Assembly (NCBI RefSeq): GCF_024435355.1
Contig: NZ_JAMJWG010000002.1
Coordinates: 310,001 to 374,000, forward strand
DNA: 64,000 bases
Reading direction: 5' to 3'
DNA from: Streptomyces odontomachi
GTDB lineage: Bacteria; Actinomycetota; Actinomycetes; Streptomycetales; Streptomycetaceae
Shown here: piece after piece, positions 1-8,788 of the stretch
Position numbering within the stretch: position 1 is the first letter of the stretch
How the letters are laid out: each line of letters begins with the position of its first letter
Position numbers and translations under genes: made by a program
The notes under the pieces: model-generated
The model's database searches: none
What the model was told of the DNA's origin: nothing
Seen by the model: only the letters and a program-made list of their open reading frames with translations

Positions 1-1
1 C

Positions 2-148
2 TGGTTCTCCGGCGACGACAGCGCCTCCGCCGAGGTCAACGGCACGCGCTACCGGCTCACCATGAACGACGACGACTCCGACAAGCCGGCACCCACCGCC
101 AGCCGGTTCATCGAAGCCGTGCGCAGAGCCAGCGGGCGCCGCTCCTGA
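2..148 (+). CDS. C-terminal end of an unknown protein (5' partial)
   Basis: An open frame runs from the left window edge for 48 codons to a TGA. The visible tail is hydrophilic, with a DDDSDKP acidic stretch and an ending of FIEAVRRASGRRS. Codon use has the GC-rich third positions of its neighbours, so I take it as a real gene end. I do not recognise the family; it is not a clear DUF397 or helix-turn-helix ending, although such small proteins often sit next to ATP-binding proteins like the following gene. The start lies outside the window. Confidence 0.5.
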   Translation, partial: WFSGDDSASAEVNGTRYRLTMNDDDSDKPAPTASRFIEAVRRASGRRS

Positions 149-355
149 CGGACGCCGCCACCGCACCGAACGGATGCGGACAAGTTGCACTCCCCCGCCT
201 GCTGGGCCACCTTGGAAGTAGATCACTCACGGTGTACCGGCGGTCACGCTTGTGACCAGCCCGCCGGTCCTCCAGCAGGCGGCCGCTCGGCATGGCCGCG
301 CTGCTGATCCAGTTCTCCGTCGTCCTCCGGACCCAGCTTTCGGGGAGTCGCAGCC

Positions 356-925
356 GTGATCAGCCAGCCACACAGGCAGTGCACGGTGGAGCTCCAGGCC
401 CTGCCGTCGCGGATCGGGCAAGTCCGCAGAATCGTCCTGGCGCAGCTGCGCCACTGGCGCCTTGACGCCCTCACCGACCAGGCAGCGCTCGGTGTCACCG
501 AGTTGTTGACGAACGTGCACCGGCATGCGCTCCCGGACAAGACCTGCACCGTCGACATCGAGTTGCTGCTCCACCGGCTCACCGTTTCGGTGCACGACCA
601 TGATCCCAGACTGCCGCGGATGGGCACCGCGGAGTCGTTCGCGACCTGCGGCCGCGGTCTCGCCATGATCGCGGCGATGTGCGACAGCTGGGGTGCGCGT
701 GCCGAGGGCGAGGTGGGCAAGGTCGTCTGGTTCACCCTGCCGGCGCCGGCCACCACCACGCTGCCACCCTGCCTGTCGGTCTACGGGGCGGCCACCACGG
801 GCCCGTTCGCGGATCCGGTGGGGTGGGCGGGGCCGGGTGAGCTGGTCGGCCCGCTGGATCCGCTGTCCGGCCGGCCGGGGCCGCTCTACGGGCCGGCCGC
901 CACGCGCTCCGCCCTGATCGGTTGA
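356..925 (+). CDS. ATP-binding protein, anti-sigma factor (RsbW/SpoIIAB-like HATPase)
   Basis: This 189-residue protein is a stand-alone GHKL ATPase of the kind Streptomyces encodes in dozens. The N box is at residues 49-58 (E49, N53), a DHD motif at 81-83 fills the D-box position, and GRGL at 99-102 is the G box. There is no transmembrane segment or histidine-phosphotransfer domain, so it probably binds ATP and a sigma or anti-sigma partner in the cytoplasm. The last 60 residues after about 130 are a Gly/Pro-rich tail that is not part of the fold. The GTG start is preceded by GGGGAG eight bases upstream. No partner sigma factor is visible nearby, so the target is unknown. Confidence 0.8.
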   Translation: MISQPHRQCTVELQALPSRIGQVRRIVLAQLRHWRLDALTDQAALGVTELLTNVHRHALPDKTCTVDIELLLHRLTVSVHDHDPRLPRMGTAESFATCGRGLAMIAAMCDSWGARAEGEVGKVVWFTLPAPATTTLPPCLSVYGAATTGPFADPVGWAGPGELVGPLDPLSGRPGPLYGPAATRSALIG

Positions 926-944
926 GCGAGCGGCGGCCCGCGCC

Positions 945-984
945 TCGTTGCCGTGGTGGGCCCGTCGTTGCCGTGGTGGGCCCG
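945..984. repeat. Perfect 20-bp tandem duplication
   Basis: Positions 945-964 and 965-984 are identical 20-mers that include GGTGGGCCCG. They sit in the short gap between the convergent ATP-binding protein and FtsX-like permease genes. GGGCCC is self-complementary, so each copy may also form part of a terminator structure. Confidence 0.85.
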
Positions 985-1012
985 AGTGCCGGTCATCCGG
1001 CAGACGGGCCGG

Positions 1013-3583
1013 TCACGGGGCGGAGATGGCGCCCAGCACGTTCAGCCGGGCCGCACGGCCCGCCGGGCGCAGCCCCGCGAGGACTCCCGCGGCCACCCCC
1101 ACGAGCGCCACCACCAGCAGCCGCAACGGAGGCACGGCGAAGACGAACCCGCTGCCGGACACCCCACCGGAAGCCCGGACCAGCACCCAGCCCAGGAATC
1201 CGCCCAGCACCAGTCCGCCCACCGTGCCGAAGGCCGCGACCAGCACCGACTCCCAGCGGACCATGGCGCGCACCTGGGCCCTGGTCTGCCCGACGGCCCG
1301 CAGCAGCCCGAGTTCGCGGGTGCGTTCGTGGACGGCGAGGGTGAGGGTGTTGGCGATGCCGAGCAGGGCGATCAACACGGCGAGGGCGAGCAGCGCGTAG
1401 ACGAGGGTGAGCATCATGTCGATGCCGCTCGCGGACGCCGCGGCGTACTCGTCACGGGTCTGCACCTGGGGGTGGCCGTACGCGGCGGCCACCGAGCGCA
1501 CCGCGGCCTTGCCCGCGGCCGGGTCTACACCGTCCTTGAAGGAGACGGCGATCAGCCGGTCGGCGTCCTGGGTGCGGTGCGGCGCCCACGCCTGGCGGGT
1601 GATCACGTAGTCGCCCGCGAGGTCCGGGCGGTCGTAGACGGCACGCACCGTGAACGGCTGCCGGCTGCCGTCGGTGAAGGTGAGCCGCACCGTGTCACCG
1701 GTCGTCAGATGCCGCGCTCCGGCCTCCTGCGCGCTCAGCGCGATGCCGTCGGCGCCCAGCCGGGCGAGCGAGCCGTGCACGGGACCGAGGTCGAAGGCGC
1801 CGGCCAGGGCGGCCGGGTCGGTGACCGTCAGGGCCCGGCCCTGCCCGTCGACCCGGGCCACGCCCTTGCCGAGCCCGACCGCGGTGGCCACCTCGGGCCG
1901 CCTCGCGAGCGCCGGCGCGAGCCGTGGGCTGAGACCGCTGCCGCCCGCGCCGAACGAGGGGCTGCTCACCGCGACGTCGCCGGCGAAGGACCGGTCGACG
2001 GTCTGGTCCCTGGTGGCCTTCAGCGAGGCGCCGAAGACGGTGAAGAGGCAGACGACGGCGACGCCGATCATCAGGGCGCTCGCGGTGGCGGCGGTCCGCT
2101 TGGGGTTGCGCAGCGCGTTGCGCCGGGCCAGCCGGCCGGTGACCCCGCGCAGCCGGCCGAGCGGGCGCCCCAGCACGCGTACCGACGTGCCGGCGGCGAC
2201 CGGGCCGAGCACCACGAAGCCGGCCAGCGCCAGCACGCCGGCCGTGCCCGCGAGCCAGACCGACTCGGTGGCCAGCACCCCGGTGAGGGCCGCGGCAACC
2301 GCGGCCGCGAGCAGCACGGCCCCCGTGCCGGCGCGCGCCCTGGAGGCGCCCGCATGGTCGACGGCCGTCTCCCGTAGCGCCGCCAGCGGCGCGGTGCGCC
2401 CGGCGCGCACGGCCGGCACCAGCGCCGAGCCGAGGCAGACCACGATGCCGACCGCGAGCGGCAGCAGCAGCGAGGTCGCGCCGATGGCCAGGTCGCCGTC
2501 CGGGAAGGGGAAGCCGATGGCCGGGAAGAGCGCCTGGAGCCCGGCGGCGATGCCGATGCCGCCGGCGAGACCGGCCACCGATGCCGTGAGGGCCACGATG
2601 CCCGCCTCGACGAGGGTGATGACGGTGACCTGGCGGCGGGCGGCGCCCAGGGCACGCAGCAGGGCGTTGTCGCGGGTGCGCTGGGCGAGCACGATCGCGA
2701 AGGTGTTGTGGATCGAGAAGGTCGCCACCAGCAGGGCGATGCCCGAGAAGACGAGCAGGAAGGTGGTGAACAGCGTCAGGAACTGACCGGAGATCATGTC
2801 GGTGTTCTCCTGCGCCGACTGCTGTCCCGTGATCGCCTCGACGCCCCGGGGCAGGACGGGTGCCAGGGCGTCGACGAGCTGCTGCTGGCTGGTGCCGGGC
2901 TCCGCCCGCACCTGGATGCTGGCTGCCTTGCCCGGTTCGGCAGTCAGGTAACGCTCCGCGTCGGCCCTGGTCATACCGGTGAAGGTGGTCTTCGCCATGC
3001 CTCCGGTGCCGCCGAAGGTGGCCAGCCCGACGATCTTCACGTGGACCGGGTCGGGGGTGCGCAGCGTCGTGGTGTCACCGATGGTCAGGTGGCCGGTGTC
3101 GGCCGCACCGCGGTTGATGACGACCTCGCCGTGGTGGGCGGGCGGATGGCCGGCGGCGAGCCGGTACGGGTTGAGCCGGGGGTCGGTGATCCAGTTGCCG
3201 GCGAGGGTGGGCGGGCCCTGGCCGCCGATCGGGGTGCCGTCGGCGCCGACGAGCTGGCCGGCGCCCTGGATGTCGGGTTCGGCCGCGGCCACTTCCGGCA
3301 CCGCGTCCAGGGCAGTGACGAGCGCGGTGTCGACGGGTTGCCGCACGCCCTGGGCCTCGCCGGGCGTGGTGATGGCGTCGGCGCTGCGGACCACGGCGTC
3401 GGTGCCGCCGGTGGCCCGGCCGAAGAGGGAGTCGAAGCTGGCGCGCAGGGTGTCGCCCATGATGAGGGTGCCGGCCAGGAAGGCCACCCCGAGCAGCACC
3501 GCGAGGAACGTGCCGGCGAAGCGGCGCCGATGGGCGCCCAGCGAGGCGAGGCTGATGCGTACCGTCGCGGGCCCGCCGCTCAT
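1013..3583 (-). CDS. FtsX-like ABC transporter permease (MacB/LolE type)
   Basis: This is an 856-residue integral membrane protein with two FtsX permease modules. A first transmembrane helix near residues 20-40 is followed by a large extracytoplasmic MacB-PCD-like domain. A helix bundle at about 265-430, a second extracytoplasmic domain and a final three-helix bundle follow. Each FtsX core shows the RTRDNALLRALGA and RTRELGLLRAVG coupling-helix motifs that contact the ATPase. The ATG at 3583 overlaps the stop of the ATPase gene by four bases, which fixes the start although the frame is open further upstream. It probably acts with the ATPase to move a lipid, peptide or antibiotic outward or to transmit a mechanical signal; the substrate cannot be read from sequence. 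Confidence 0.9.
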   Translation of the reverse strand: MSGGPATVRISLASLGAHRRRFAGTFLAVLLGVAFLAGTLIMGDTLRASFDSLFGRATGGTDAVVRSADAITTPGEAQGVRQPVDTALVTALDAVPEVAAAEPDIQGAGQLVGADGTPIGGQGPPTLAGNWITDPRLNPYRLAAGHPPAHHGEVVINRGAADTGHLTIGDTTTLRTPDPVHVKIVGLATFGGTGGMAKTTFTGMTRADAERYLTAEPGKAASIQVRAEPGTSQQQLVDALAPVLPRGVEAITGQQSAQENTDMISGQFLTLFTTFLLVFSGIALLVATFSIHNTFAIVLAQRTRDNALLRALGAARRQVTVITLVEAGIVALTASVAGLAGGIGIAAGLQALFPAIGFPFPDGDLAIGATSLLLPLAVGIVVCLGSALVPAVRAGRTAPLAALRETAVDHAGASRARAGTGAVLLAAAVAAALTGVLATESVWLAGTAGVLALAGFVVLGPVAAGTSVRVLGRPLGRLRGVTGRLARRNALRNPKRTAATASALMIGVAVVCLFTVFGASLKATRDQTVDRSFAGDVAVSSPSFGAGGSGLSPRLAPALARRPEVATAVGLGKGVARVDGQGRALTVTDPAALAGAFDLGPVHGSLARLGADGIALSAQEAGARHLTTGDTVRLTFTDGSRQPFTVRAVYDRPDLAGDYVITRQAWAPHRTQDADRLIAVSFKDGVDPAAGKAAVRSVAAAYGHPQVQTRDEYAAASASGIDMMLTLVYALLALAVLIALLGIANTLTLAVHERTRELGLLRAVGQTRAQVRAMVRWESVLVAAFGTVGGLVLGGFLGWVLVRASGGVSGSGFVFAVPPLRLLVVALVGVAAGVLAGLRPAGRAARLNVLGAISAP

Positions 3584-4374
3584 GACCGTGCCTCCAGCGT
3601 CCCGCCGGCCGCCTGCACGGCGCCGGTTCCCGGGGCGTCGAGGTGCTTCATGCGGTCCAGCACCCGTTCCGCACTCGGCGCGGGCATCCGGTCGACCAGC
3701 CGCCCGTCGGCGAGGAAGACCACCTCGTCGGCGTGGGCGGCGGCGACCGGATCGTGGGTGACCATGACGACGGTGCGGCCCAGGGTGTGCACGGCGTGCC
3801 CGAGCAGCCCCAGTACCTCCTGGCCGGAGCGCGAGTCGAGGTTGCCGGTGGGCTCGTCGGCGAAGACGACGTCGGGCTGGCCGGCCAGCGCGCGGGCCAC
3901 GGCCACCCTCTGCTGCTGCCCGCCGGAGAGTTCCGACGGGCGGTGCGCGAGCCGGTCGCGCAGGCCGACCACGTCGATGAGCGTCTCGATCCACGCCGGC
4001 TCGCCGCGTGCGCCCGCCAGGTCGAGGGGCAGCGTGATGTTCTCCGCGACGGTGAGCGTCGGCACCAGGTTGAACGCCTGGAAGACGAAGCCGATGCGGT
4101 CACGCCGCAGCCGGGTCAGCCGGCGGTCGTCGAGCCCGCCGAGTTCGGTGTCGCCGATGTAGGCGGCGCCGGACGTGAGCGTGTCGAGTCCGGCGGCACA
4201 GTGCATCAAGGTCGACTTGCCGGAGCCGGAGGGCCCCATGATCGCGGTGAACCGACCGGCGGCGAACGAGACGTCCACCCCGTCCAGGGCCCGCACGGCG
4301 GTGTCGCCGGTGCCGTACACCTTCACGGCACCGGCGACGCGGGCGGCCACCGTGGGCATGGCCTGGGTCGTCAT
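3580..4374 (-). CDS. ABC transporter ATP-binding protein (LolD/MacB type)
   Basis: The 264-residue ATPase is the partner of the downstream FtsX permease. It has Walker A GPSGSGKST near residue 47, the LSGGQQQRVAVARAL signature, Walker B VVFADEPTGNLD and a switch histidine in MVTHD. Both ends are translationally coupled: its ATG overlaps the stop of the small SHOCT gene and its TGA overlaps the permease ATG, each as ATGA. This arrangement indicates one operon producing a stoichiometric complex at the inner face of the membrane. A C-terminal tail of about 35 residues after the nucleotide-binding domain is variable in this family. Confidence 0.93.
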   Translation of the reverse strand: MTTQAMPTVAARVAGAVKVYGTGDTAVRALDGVDVSFAAGRFTAIMGPSGSGKSTLMHCAAGLDTLTSGAAYIGDTELGGLDDRRLTRLRRDRIGFVFQAFNLVPTLTVAENITLPLDLAGARGEPAWIETLIDVVGLRDRLAHRPSELSGGQQQRVAVARALAGQPDVVFADEPTGNLDSRSGQEVLGLLGHAVHTLGRTVVMVTHDPVAAAHADEVVFLADGRLVDRMPAPSAERVLDRMKHLDAPGTGAVQAAGGTLEARS

Positions 4375-4667
4375 GCCGCGCCGCCCTTCGTGCCGGTGTC
4401 ACGACCCTGCTGCCCCGGCCCGTACCGCTCGTCCAGGACCGCACGCCGCCGCCGGTACTCGTCCTCGTCGATCTCGCCGGTGGCGTAGCGGCGGCCGAGC
4501 ACGGCCATCGGGGCGTTCTCGTGCCCCGGGTGGCACGGTCCGCGACGACCACGCCAGACCGTGCGGCGCAGCACGAAGAAGATCGCGACGAGTACGGCCG
4601 CCCAGATCAGCGGGAAGAACAGGATCCACGGGCCGGGCCCGTCGTGTGCGTAGGCCAGAATGTTCAT
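4371..4667 (-). CDS. Small SHOCT-domain membrane protein
   Basis: This 98-residue protein has one hydrophobic segment at about residues 14-34. A C-terminal SHOCT-like helix pair follows, seen as LGRRYATGEIDEDEYRRRRAVL. SHOCT domains are short C-terminal modules thought to help oligomerise or regulate other proteins. The ATG at 4667 has AGGAG about ten bases upstream; a longer in-frame extension is low-complexity and I reject it. It is first in the operon with the ABC ATPase and permease, so it may be an accessory subunit of that transporter, which is inference. Confidence 0.82.
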   Translation of the reverse strand: MNILAYAHDGPGPWILFFPLIWAAVLVAIFFVLRRTVWRGRRGPCHPGHENAPMAVLGRRYATGEIDEDEYRRRRAVLDERYGPGQQGRDTGTKGGAA

Positions 4668-4896
4668 CTCGGACCATCTCCTCGTGGTGGTGCTCGTCGT
4701 GGTGCTGCTCGATGGTTCGAGACTCGCGCCGCGAGGGGGCCTGCGTCGTCGTACGGCCAGCGGCTGTGCGGGTACCACCGGGGGAGTACGCGGGCGGCGC
4801 GCGGCTGCTGCACGGGTGGGTCGTGCGGGACGGCGCCACCCGCCGGTGGCCGGCAGGGGCGCCGGCACGGGGACGTCGCAGGCGAGGGGACCAGGG

Positions 4897-5886
4897 GTGA
4901 CGGTGGATTATCCGCCCACGCGGGTGGCGGGACGCGGGCGTGGCTGGTACCGGGGCGACTGCCATGTGCACTCGGTGCACTCGCACGGAGGCGAGCTGAC
5001 CCCGGAGCAGTTGGCGGCCGCCGCCCGTGCGGCAGGGCTGGACTTCCTCGCGACCACCGAGCATGCGCCGGCCGACACGCATGGCGCCTGGGGCCGGCAC
5101 GTCGGTGACGATCTGCTGGTGATACTCGGCGAAGAGGTCACCACCCGCACGGGGCACTGGCTCGCGCTGGGCATCCGTCCGGGGCAGCTGATCGACTGGC
5201 GGTACGGCGTACGGGACGACGTGATCGACCGGCATCTGGACCTGGTCAAGGAGGTGGGTGGGCTGTGCGTCGCCGCCCACCCCTACGCGCCGTACCTCTC
5301 GGGCACGTTCATGTACCCGTATCAGGGCTTCGACGTGGTCGAGGTGTGGAACGGACCGTGGGCGTCGGACGCGCCGTGGCACGCCGACAACGAGTCCGCC
5401 CTGGCCGAGTGGGGTCGCGGCCTGGCCGCAGCGGTCCACCGGGGGCGCTGGCGGCCCGCGATGGGCAACAGCGACACCCATCTGGCGGGCCAGCTCGGCA
5501 TCCCGCACACCGTCGTGCTGGCCGACGAGCTGAGCACGGAGGCGATCCTGGCCGGTGTCCGGGCCGGCCGGAGCTGGCTGGCCGAGTCGGCCGCCGTGGA
5601 CCTGACGTTCACGGCCTGCGCCGGTGAGCGCACCGCCGGGACGGGTGAGCGGTTGGAGAGCGGTGGTACGCCCGTCGTGGTACGCGCGGACGTCACCGGT
5701 GTGCCGTCGGGCGTGGTCACCTTCCACACCGAGCGGGGAACGGTGCACCGTGCGGAGTTGCCCGACACGGGCTCGGGCACGGTGCAATGGCGTACCAGCC
5801 AGGAGGAGTCGGCCTTCGTGCGCACCGAAGTACGCCATCCCGACGGGCCCATGGCAGCCCTGAGCAACCCGATCGTCCTGAGCTGA
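4897..5886 (+). CDS. PHP-domain metal-dependent hydrolase (CehA/McbA family)
   Basis: The 329-residue protein has the PHP motifs: DCHVHSVHSHGG near residue 22, TTEHAPAD, an AAHPY histidine and a late GNSDTH. These bind a metal cluster that hydrolyses phosphoester or similar bonds. A beta-rich domain of about 100 residues follows the PHP barrel. CehA/McbA names come from carbaryl hydrolases, but most members have no known substrate. The GTG at 4897 is preceded by a GAGGGGA ribosome site; the open frame upstream to 4660 lies over the divergent SHOCT promoter and has no start signal. There is no secretion signal, so it is cytoplasmic. Confidence 0.85.
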   Translation: MTVDYPPTRVAGRGRGWYRGDCHVHSVHSHGGELTPEQLAAAARAAGLDFLATTEHAPADTHGAWGRHVGDDLLVILGEEVTTRTGHWLALGIRPGQLIDWRYGVRDDVIDRHLDLVKEVGGLCVAAHPYAPYLSGTFMYPYQGFDVVEVWNGPWASDAPWHADNESALAEWGRGLAAAVHRGRWRPAMGNSDTHLAGQLGIPHTVVLADELSTEAILAGVRAGRSWLAESAAVDLTFTACAGERTAGTGERLESGGTPVVVRADVTGVPSGVVTFHTERGTVHRAELPDTGSGTVQWRTSQEESAFVRTEVRHPDGPMAALSNPIVLS

Positions 5887-5938
5887 ACGCACCCCGCGGG
5901 CGGGCCCGTGGAGGACCGGCGGCACAGCCCCCGGTCCG

Positions 5939-7177
5939 CTACGCCAGTGCCGCCAGCGGATCGTCCAGGACCGGCTGCCAGGCCAGTTCGGCCGCGCCCA
6001 CCAGGCTGTTGTGGGCCAGCGTGCACGGCCGGATCGGCACGCCGCCGGTGCTGCGACCCCACAGGCTGCGCTCGGCGACCACCGCGCCCAGCCGGTCCGG
6101 GGCGGCCTGCAACAGATGGCCGTGGAGCCCGCCGAGGATGATGCGGTCGGGATTGAGGATGTTGACCAGGCCGGCGAGACCGAGGCCGAGCCGGTCGATC
6201 AGGGCCTCGATGGCGGCGCGCACACGGGACTCGTCCGGCTCCTCGACGATCAGCCGCCGGGCCTGGTCGAGGAGCGACACCTCGGGGCCCGGGGTGCGGC
6301 CCGCGGCCGTCAGGAAGGCCAGCGGGTCGGTCTCCACGTCCAGGCAGCCGCGACCGCCGCAGTGGCAGGGCCTGCCCTCGGGGTGCACGGTGAGATGGCC
6401 GACCTCCAGGGCCAGCCCGGAGCTGCCGATGTGCAACCGCCCGTCGAGGACCAGGGCCCCGCCGACGCCGCGGTGCCCGGTGGCGACGCAGAGCAGGTCC
6501 CGGGCCCCGCGTCCGGCGCCGTGCCGATGCTCGGCGAGCGCGGCCAGGTTGACGTCGTTGCCCGCGAAGGCCGGTCCGGTCAGGCCCGCCTCACGCACCT
6601 GCGCGGCGAAGATCTCCCGCACCGGGGCGCCGGCGGGCCAGGCCAGGTGCAGCGGGTTGAGCGCGGTGCCTTCGGGCTCGGCGACCGCGGACGGTACGGC
6701 GAGGCCCGCGCCGATGCACCGGCGACCGGTCTCCCGCAGCAGTTCGGCACCGGACTGCACGACGGAGCCCAGCACCCGCGCCGGATCGGCGTCCACGGTC
6801 TCGCAGGCCGGCGCGGTGGCCACGATACGGCCGCCGAGGCCGACCAGCGCAGCCCGGAACCCGTCGGCGTGCACCTGGGCGGCGAGTGCCACGGGACCGT
6901 GTTCGGCGATGGCGAGCCGGTGCGAGGGCCGGCCGTGCGCTCCGGCCTCGGCGGTCGGCCGGACGTCGACCCGGATCAGGCCCAGCGCCGCCAGCTCGGC
7001 CGCCACCGCGCCCGCCGTGGCGCGCGTGACGCCCAGTTGGGCGGTGAGCACGGCGCGGGTCGGGGCACGGCCGGTGTGCACCAGTTGCAGGGCGGGACCG
7101 AGCGCGCCGCGCCCCCGCTCCAGCCGGGTGCGCGCGGTCCCGTCCCCCGTCACCCCTGGCGCCGCATTGCCGTTCAT
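5939..7177 (-). CDS. ROK family transcriptional regulator
   Basis: This 412-residue protein joins an N-terminal winged helix (about residues 20-85, with TRAVLTAQLGVTRATAGAVAAEL) to a ROK sugar-kinase-like domain. The zinc motif is visible as CHCGGRGCLD, together with an ALVLDG nucleotide-site region. ROK repressors of the XylR/NagC type sense a sugar or sugar phosphate and control uptake or hydrolase genes. I chose the ATG at 7177 because GGGAGA lies about ten bases upstream; an earlier ATG at 7210 would add eleven residues. It faces the downstream PHP gene convergently. Its target cannot be deduced locally, although a ROK-like operator occurs upstream of the GH2 gene 53 kb away. Confidence 0.88.
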   Translation of the reverse strand: MNGNAAPGVTGDGTARTRLERGRGALGPALQLVHTGRAPTRAVLTAQLGVTRATAGAVAAELAALGLIRVDVRPTAEAGAHGRPSHRLAIAEHGPVALAAQVHADGFRAALVGLGGRIVATAPACETVDADPARVLGSVVQSGAELLRETGRRCIGAGLAVPSAVAEPEGTALNPLHLAWPAGAPVREIFAAQVREAGLTGPAFAGNDVNLAALAEHRHGAGRGARDLLCVATGHRGVGGALVLDGRLHIGSSGLALEVGHLTVHPEGRPCHCGGRGCLDVETDPLAFLTAAGRTPGPEVSLLDQARRLIVEEPDESRVRAAIEALIDRLGLGLAGLVNILNPDRIILGGLHGHLLQAAPDRLGAVVAERSLWGRSTGGVPIRPCTLAHNSLVGAAELAWQPVLDDPLAALA

Positions 7178-7315
7178 GTCGGCGAGTCTCCCATGATCCA
7201 GCCGGCCCATCACCGCCGCTGCCGCGTCACCGGTGCGCAGCGCTGCCGCACGGTGCTCACCGGCCACCCGTGGTGCTCCGCGGGCTGCCGGCGGTGCTCG
7301 AGACACCGTAGGAGT

Positions 7316-7963
7316 TCAGGACAGTCCGCTGACCCGCAGGGTGATGTTGAGCCGGCCGCGCAGCCCCAACTCAGGCGGCGCGGTGCCCGGCATGACGCGT
7401 GGCACGCCGTGGTACGCCAGCCGTGCCGGGCCGCCGAAGACGAACAGGTCGCCGCTGTGCAGGGTGACGTCGACGTACGGCCTCGCGCGGGTTTCCGTGT
7501 TGCCGAACCGGAAGACGCACGCGTCGCCGAGGCTGAGCGAGACCACGGGGGCGTCGGACTTCTCGTCGCGGTCCTGGTGCATCCCCATACGGGCGTCGGC
7601 CTCATAGAAGTTGATCAGCGCGATGTCGTACTCGATCTCCGCGGGGAGGCTTCCCCCGGCGGCGGCGACCGCCCTGCGCCCCAGCTGTGCCAACCGGGTC
7701 GGCATCGGCTTCACCGGGGCGCCGTCACCGTCGACGGCCGTGCGGGCGTAGCCGTAGGGGAACCAGTGCCAGCCCAGTCCGCACTGCCGGGCCGTCATCC
7801 GCCCACCACCGGGAGTGCGCACCACCCGGAGCCCCGCGGGCGGCTTCGCCCAGGCACGGCAGGATGCGACCAGGGCCCGCTGCTCTTCGAGGTCGAGCCA
7901 GTCCGGCACGTGCACGGCACCCGGCGCGACGGCCGACCGTTCACGGGAAAACAACTGGCTCAT
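7316..7963 (-). CDS. AlkB-like 2-oxoglutarate/Fe(II) dioxygenase
   Basis: This 215-residue protein has the double-stranded beta-helix motifs of AlkB. H129 and D131 form the HxD pair, H185 is the distal iron ligand, and R204 and R210 would hold 2-oxoglutarate. INFY at 117-120 is a recognisable AlkB/ALKBH2 segment. Members repair alkylated DNA or RNA by oxidative demethylation. The ATG at 7963 gives the family length; a 17-residue upstream extension is possible. No ada or alkA gene is next to it, so it appears to be a solitary repair gene. A role in demethylating another substrate cannot be excluded. Confidence 0.85.
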   Translation of the reverse strand: MSQLFSRERSAVAPGAVHVPDWLDLEEQRALVASCRAWAKPPAGLRVVRTPGGGRMTARQCGLGWHWFPYGYARTAVDGDGAPVKPMPTRLAQLGRRAVAAAGGSLPAEIEYDIALINFYEADARMGMHQDRDEKSDAPVVSLSLGDACVFRFGNTETRARPYVDVTLHSGDLFVFGGPARLAYHGVPRVMPGTAPPELGLRGRLNITLRVSGLS

Positions 7964-8047
7964 GCCCACCCGACTTCCTCGACTCCGGGCCAGCATGACA
8001 CGAACCGGTCCCACGCCCGGCTGCGCACGTGGCGGCGAACGTCCCCG

Positions 8048-8680
8048 TCATTCCGGTGTGGTGATCAGCAACGAGTTCGACACGTACGGGACCGGCGACG
8101 GCATCCGGACGTAGTCGGTTGCGGGGTCGGTGCTCTTCTTCACCGTGCGGTAGGTGGCGTCGTCCAGCAGGACGACGGACAGCGTCCGCTCGGACCCGGG
8201 TGGCGTCGTGCTGAGGACGGAGTCGTAGTCGCGCTGCCCGGAGGCCGGTTGGCCGAGGTCGTAGCGCAGGGTGTAGTGGACGCGAGGGTGGGCCGGATCA
8301 CCCGTCTCCTTGCGCACCAGCCAGTACAGGTGGTCGCCCGGCCCGACTTCGCACGACAGCGTCGCGGTCGCGTGTGCCGCGGCACGGGTCGGCTTGCCCC
8401 TCAGGCGCAGCGTGACGTCGTGGTTCCCCGGGGCGCACCGCGGCAGGGCTCCGGTGTGCCCGGAAGTGCTCGACCGCGGCGCACCGGAGGCACCCGACGG
8501 GGGTCTGGCGGAGTCGTCTCCGCCGCCGCTGAAGAGGTTCTGCCACAGTCCTAAGGCCAGGCCTGACACGACCACGGCGGCGGTGACCGCCCAGCTGATG
8601 CCGACGATCTTCCTCCCCCAGGTGCCGTTGCCTCGGGTGCCGGCCGGTCCGGTGGGGCGGGGCTCCCGCTGACCGTTCAT
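8048..8680 (-). CDS. Membrane-anchored hypothetical protein
   Basis: A 210-residue protein with a basic N-terminus and one hydrophobic segment at about residues 25-47 (IVGISWAVTAAVVVSGLALGL). A Gly/Ser/Pro linker and an extracytoplasmic domain of about 130 residues follow. The outer domain contains two cysteines (in PRCAPG and LSCEVG) that could form a disulfide. I do not recognise the fold. The ATG has GAGAGGAA upstream. It stands alone between the AlkB-like gene and a divergently transcribed permease, with about 108 bp between the two starts. Confidence 0.7.
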   Translation of the reverse strand: MNGQREPRPTGPAGTRGNGTWGRKIVGISWAVTAAVVVSGLALGLWQNLFSGGGDDSARPPSGASGAPRSSTSGHTGALPRCAPGNHDVTLRLRGKPTRAAAHATATLSCEVGPGDHLYWLVRKETGDPAHPRVHYTLRYDLGQPASGQRDYDSVLSTTPPGSERTLSVVLLDDATYRTVKKSTDPATDYVRMPSPVPYVSNSLLITTPE

Positions 8681-8788
8681 GGTTTGGTTCCTCTCCGATG
8701 TCCTGGTATTCCTCCGGGACGACCATCTTCGAGCACGGGCCGTGGGGCGGGTCGCACGGACCGCACCGGGGCCGAAGGAGAGACCACG

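Noticed and set aside
953..4488. Long plus-strand open frames antisense to the ABC exporter genes
   Set aside because: They encode Arg/Gly/Pro-rich low-complexity chains typical of GC-rich shadow frames and lie over well-supported genes on the other strand.
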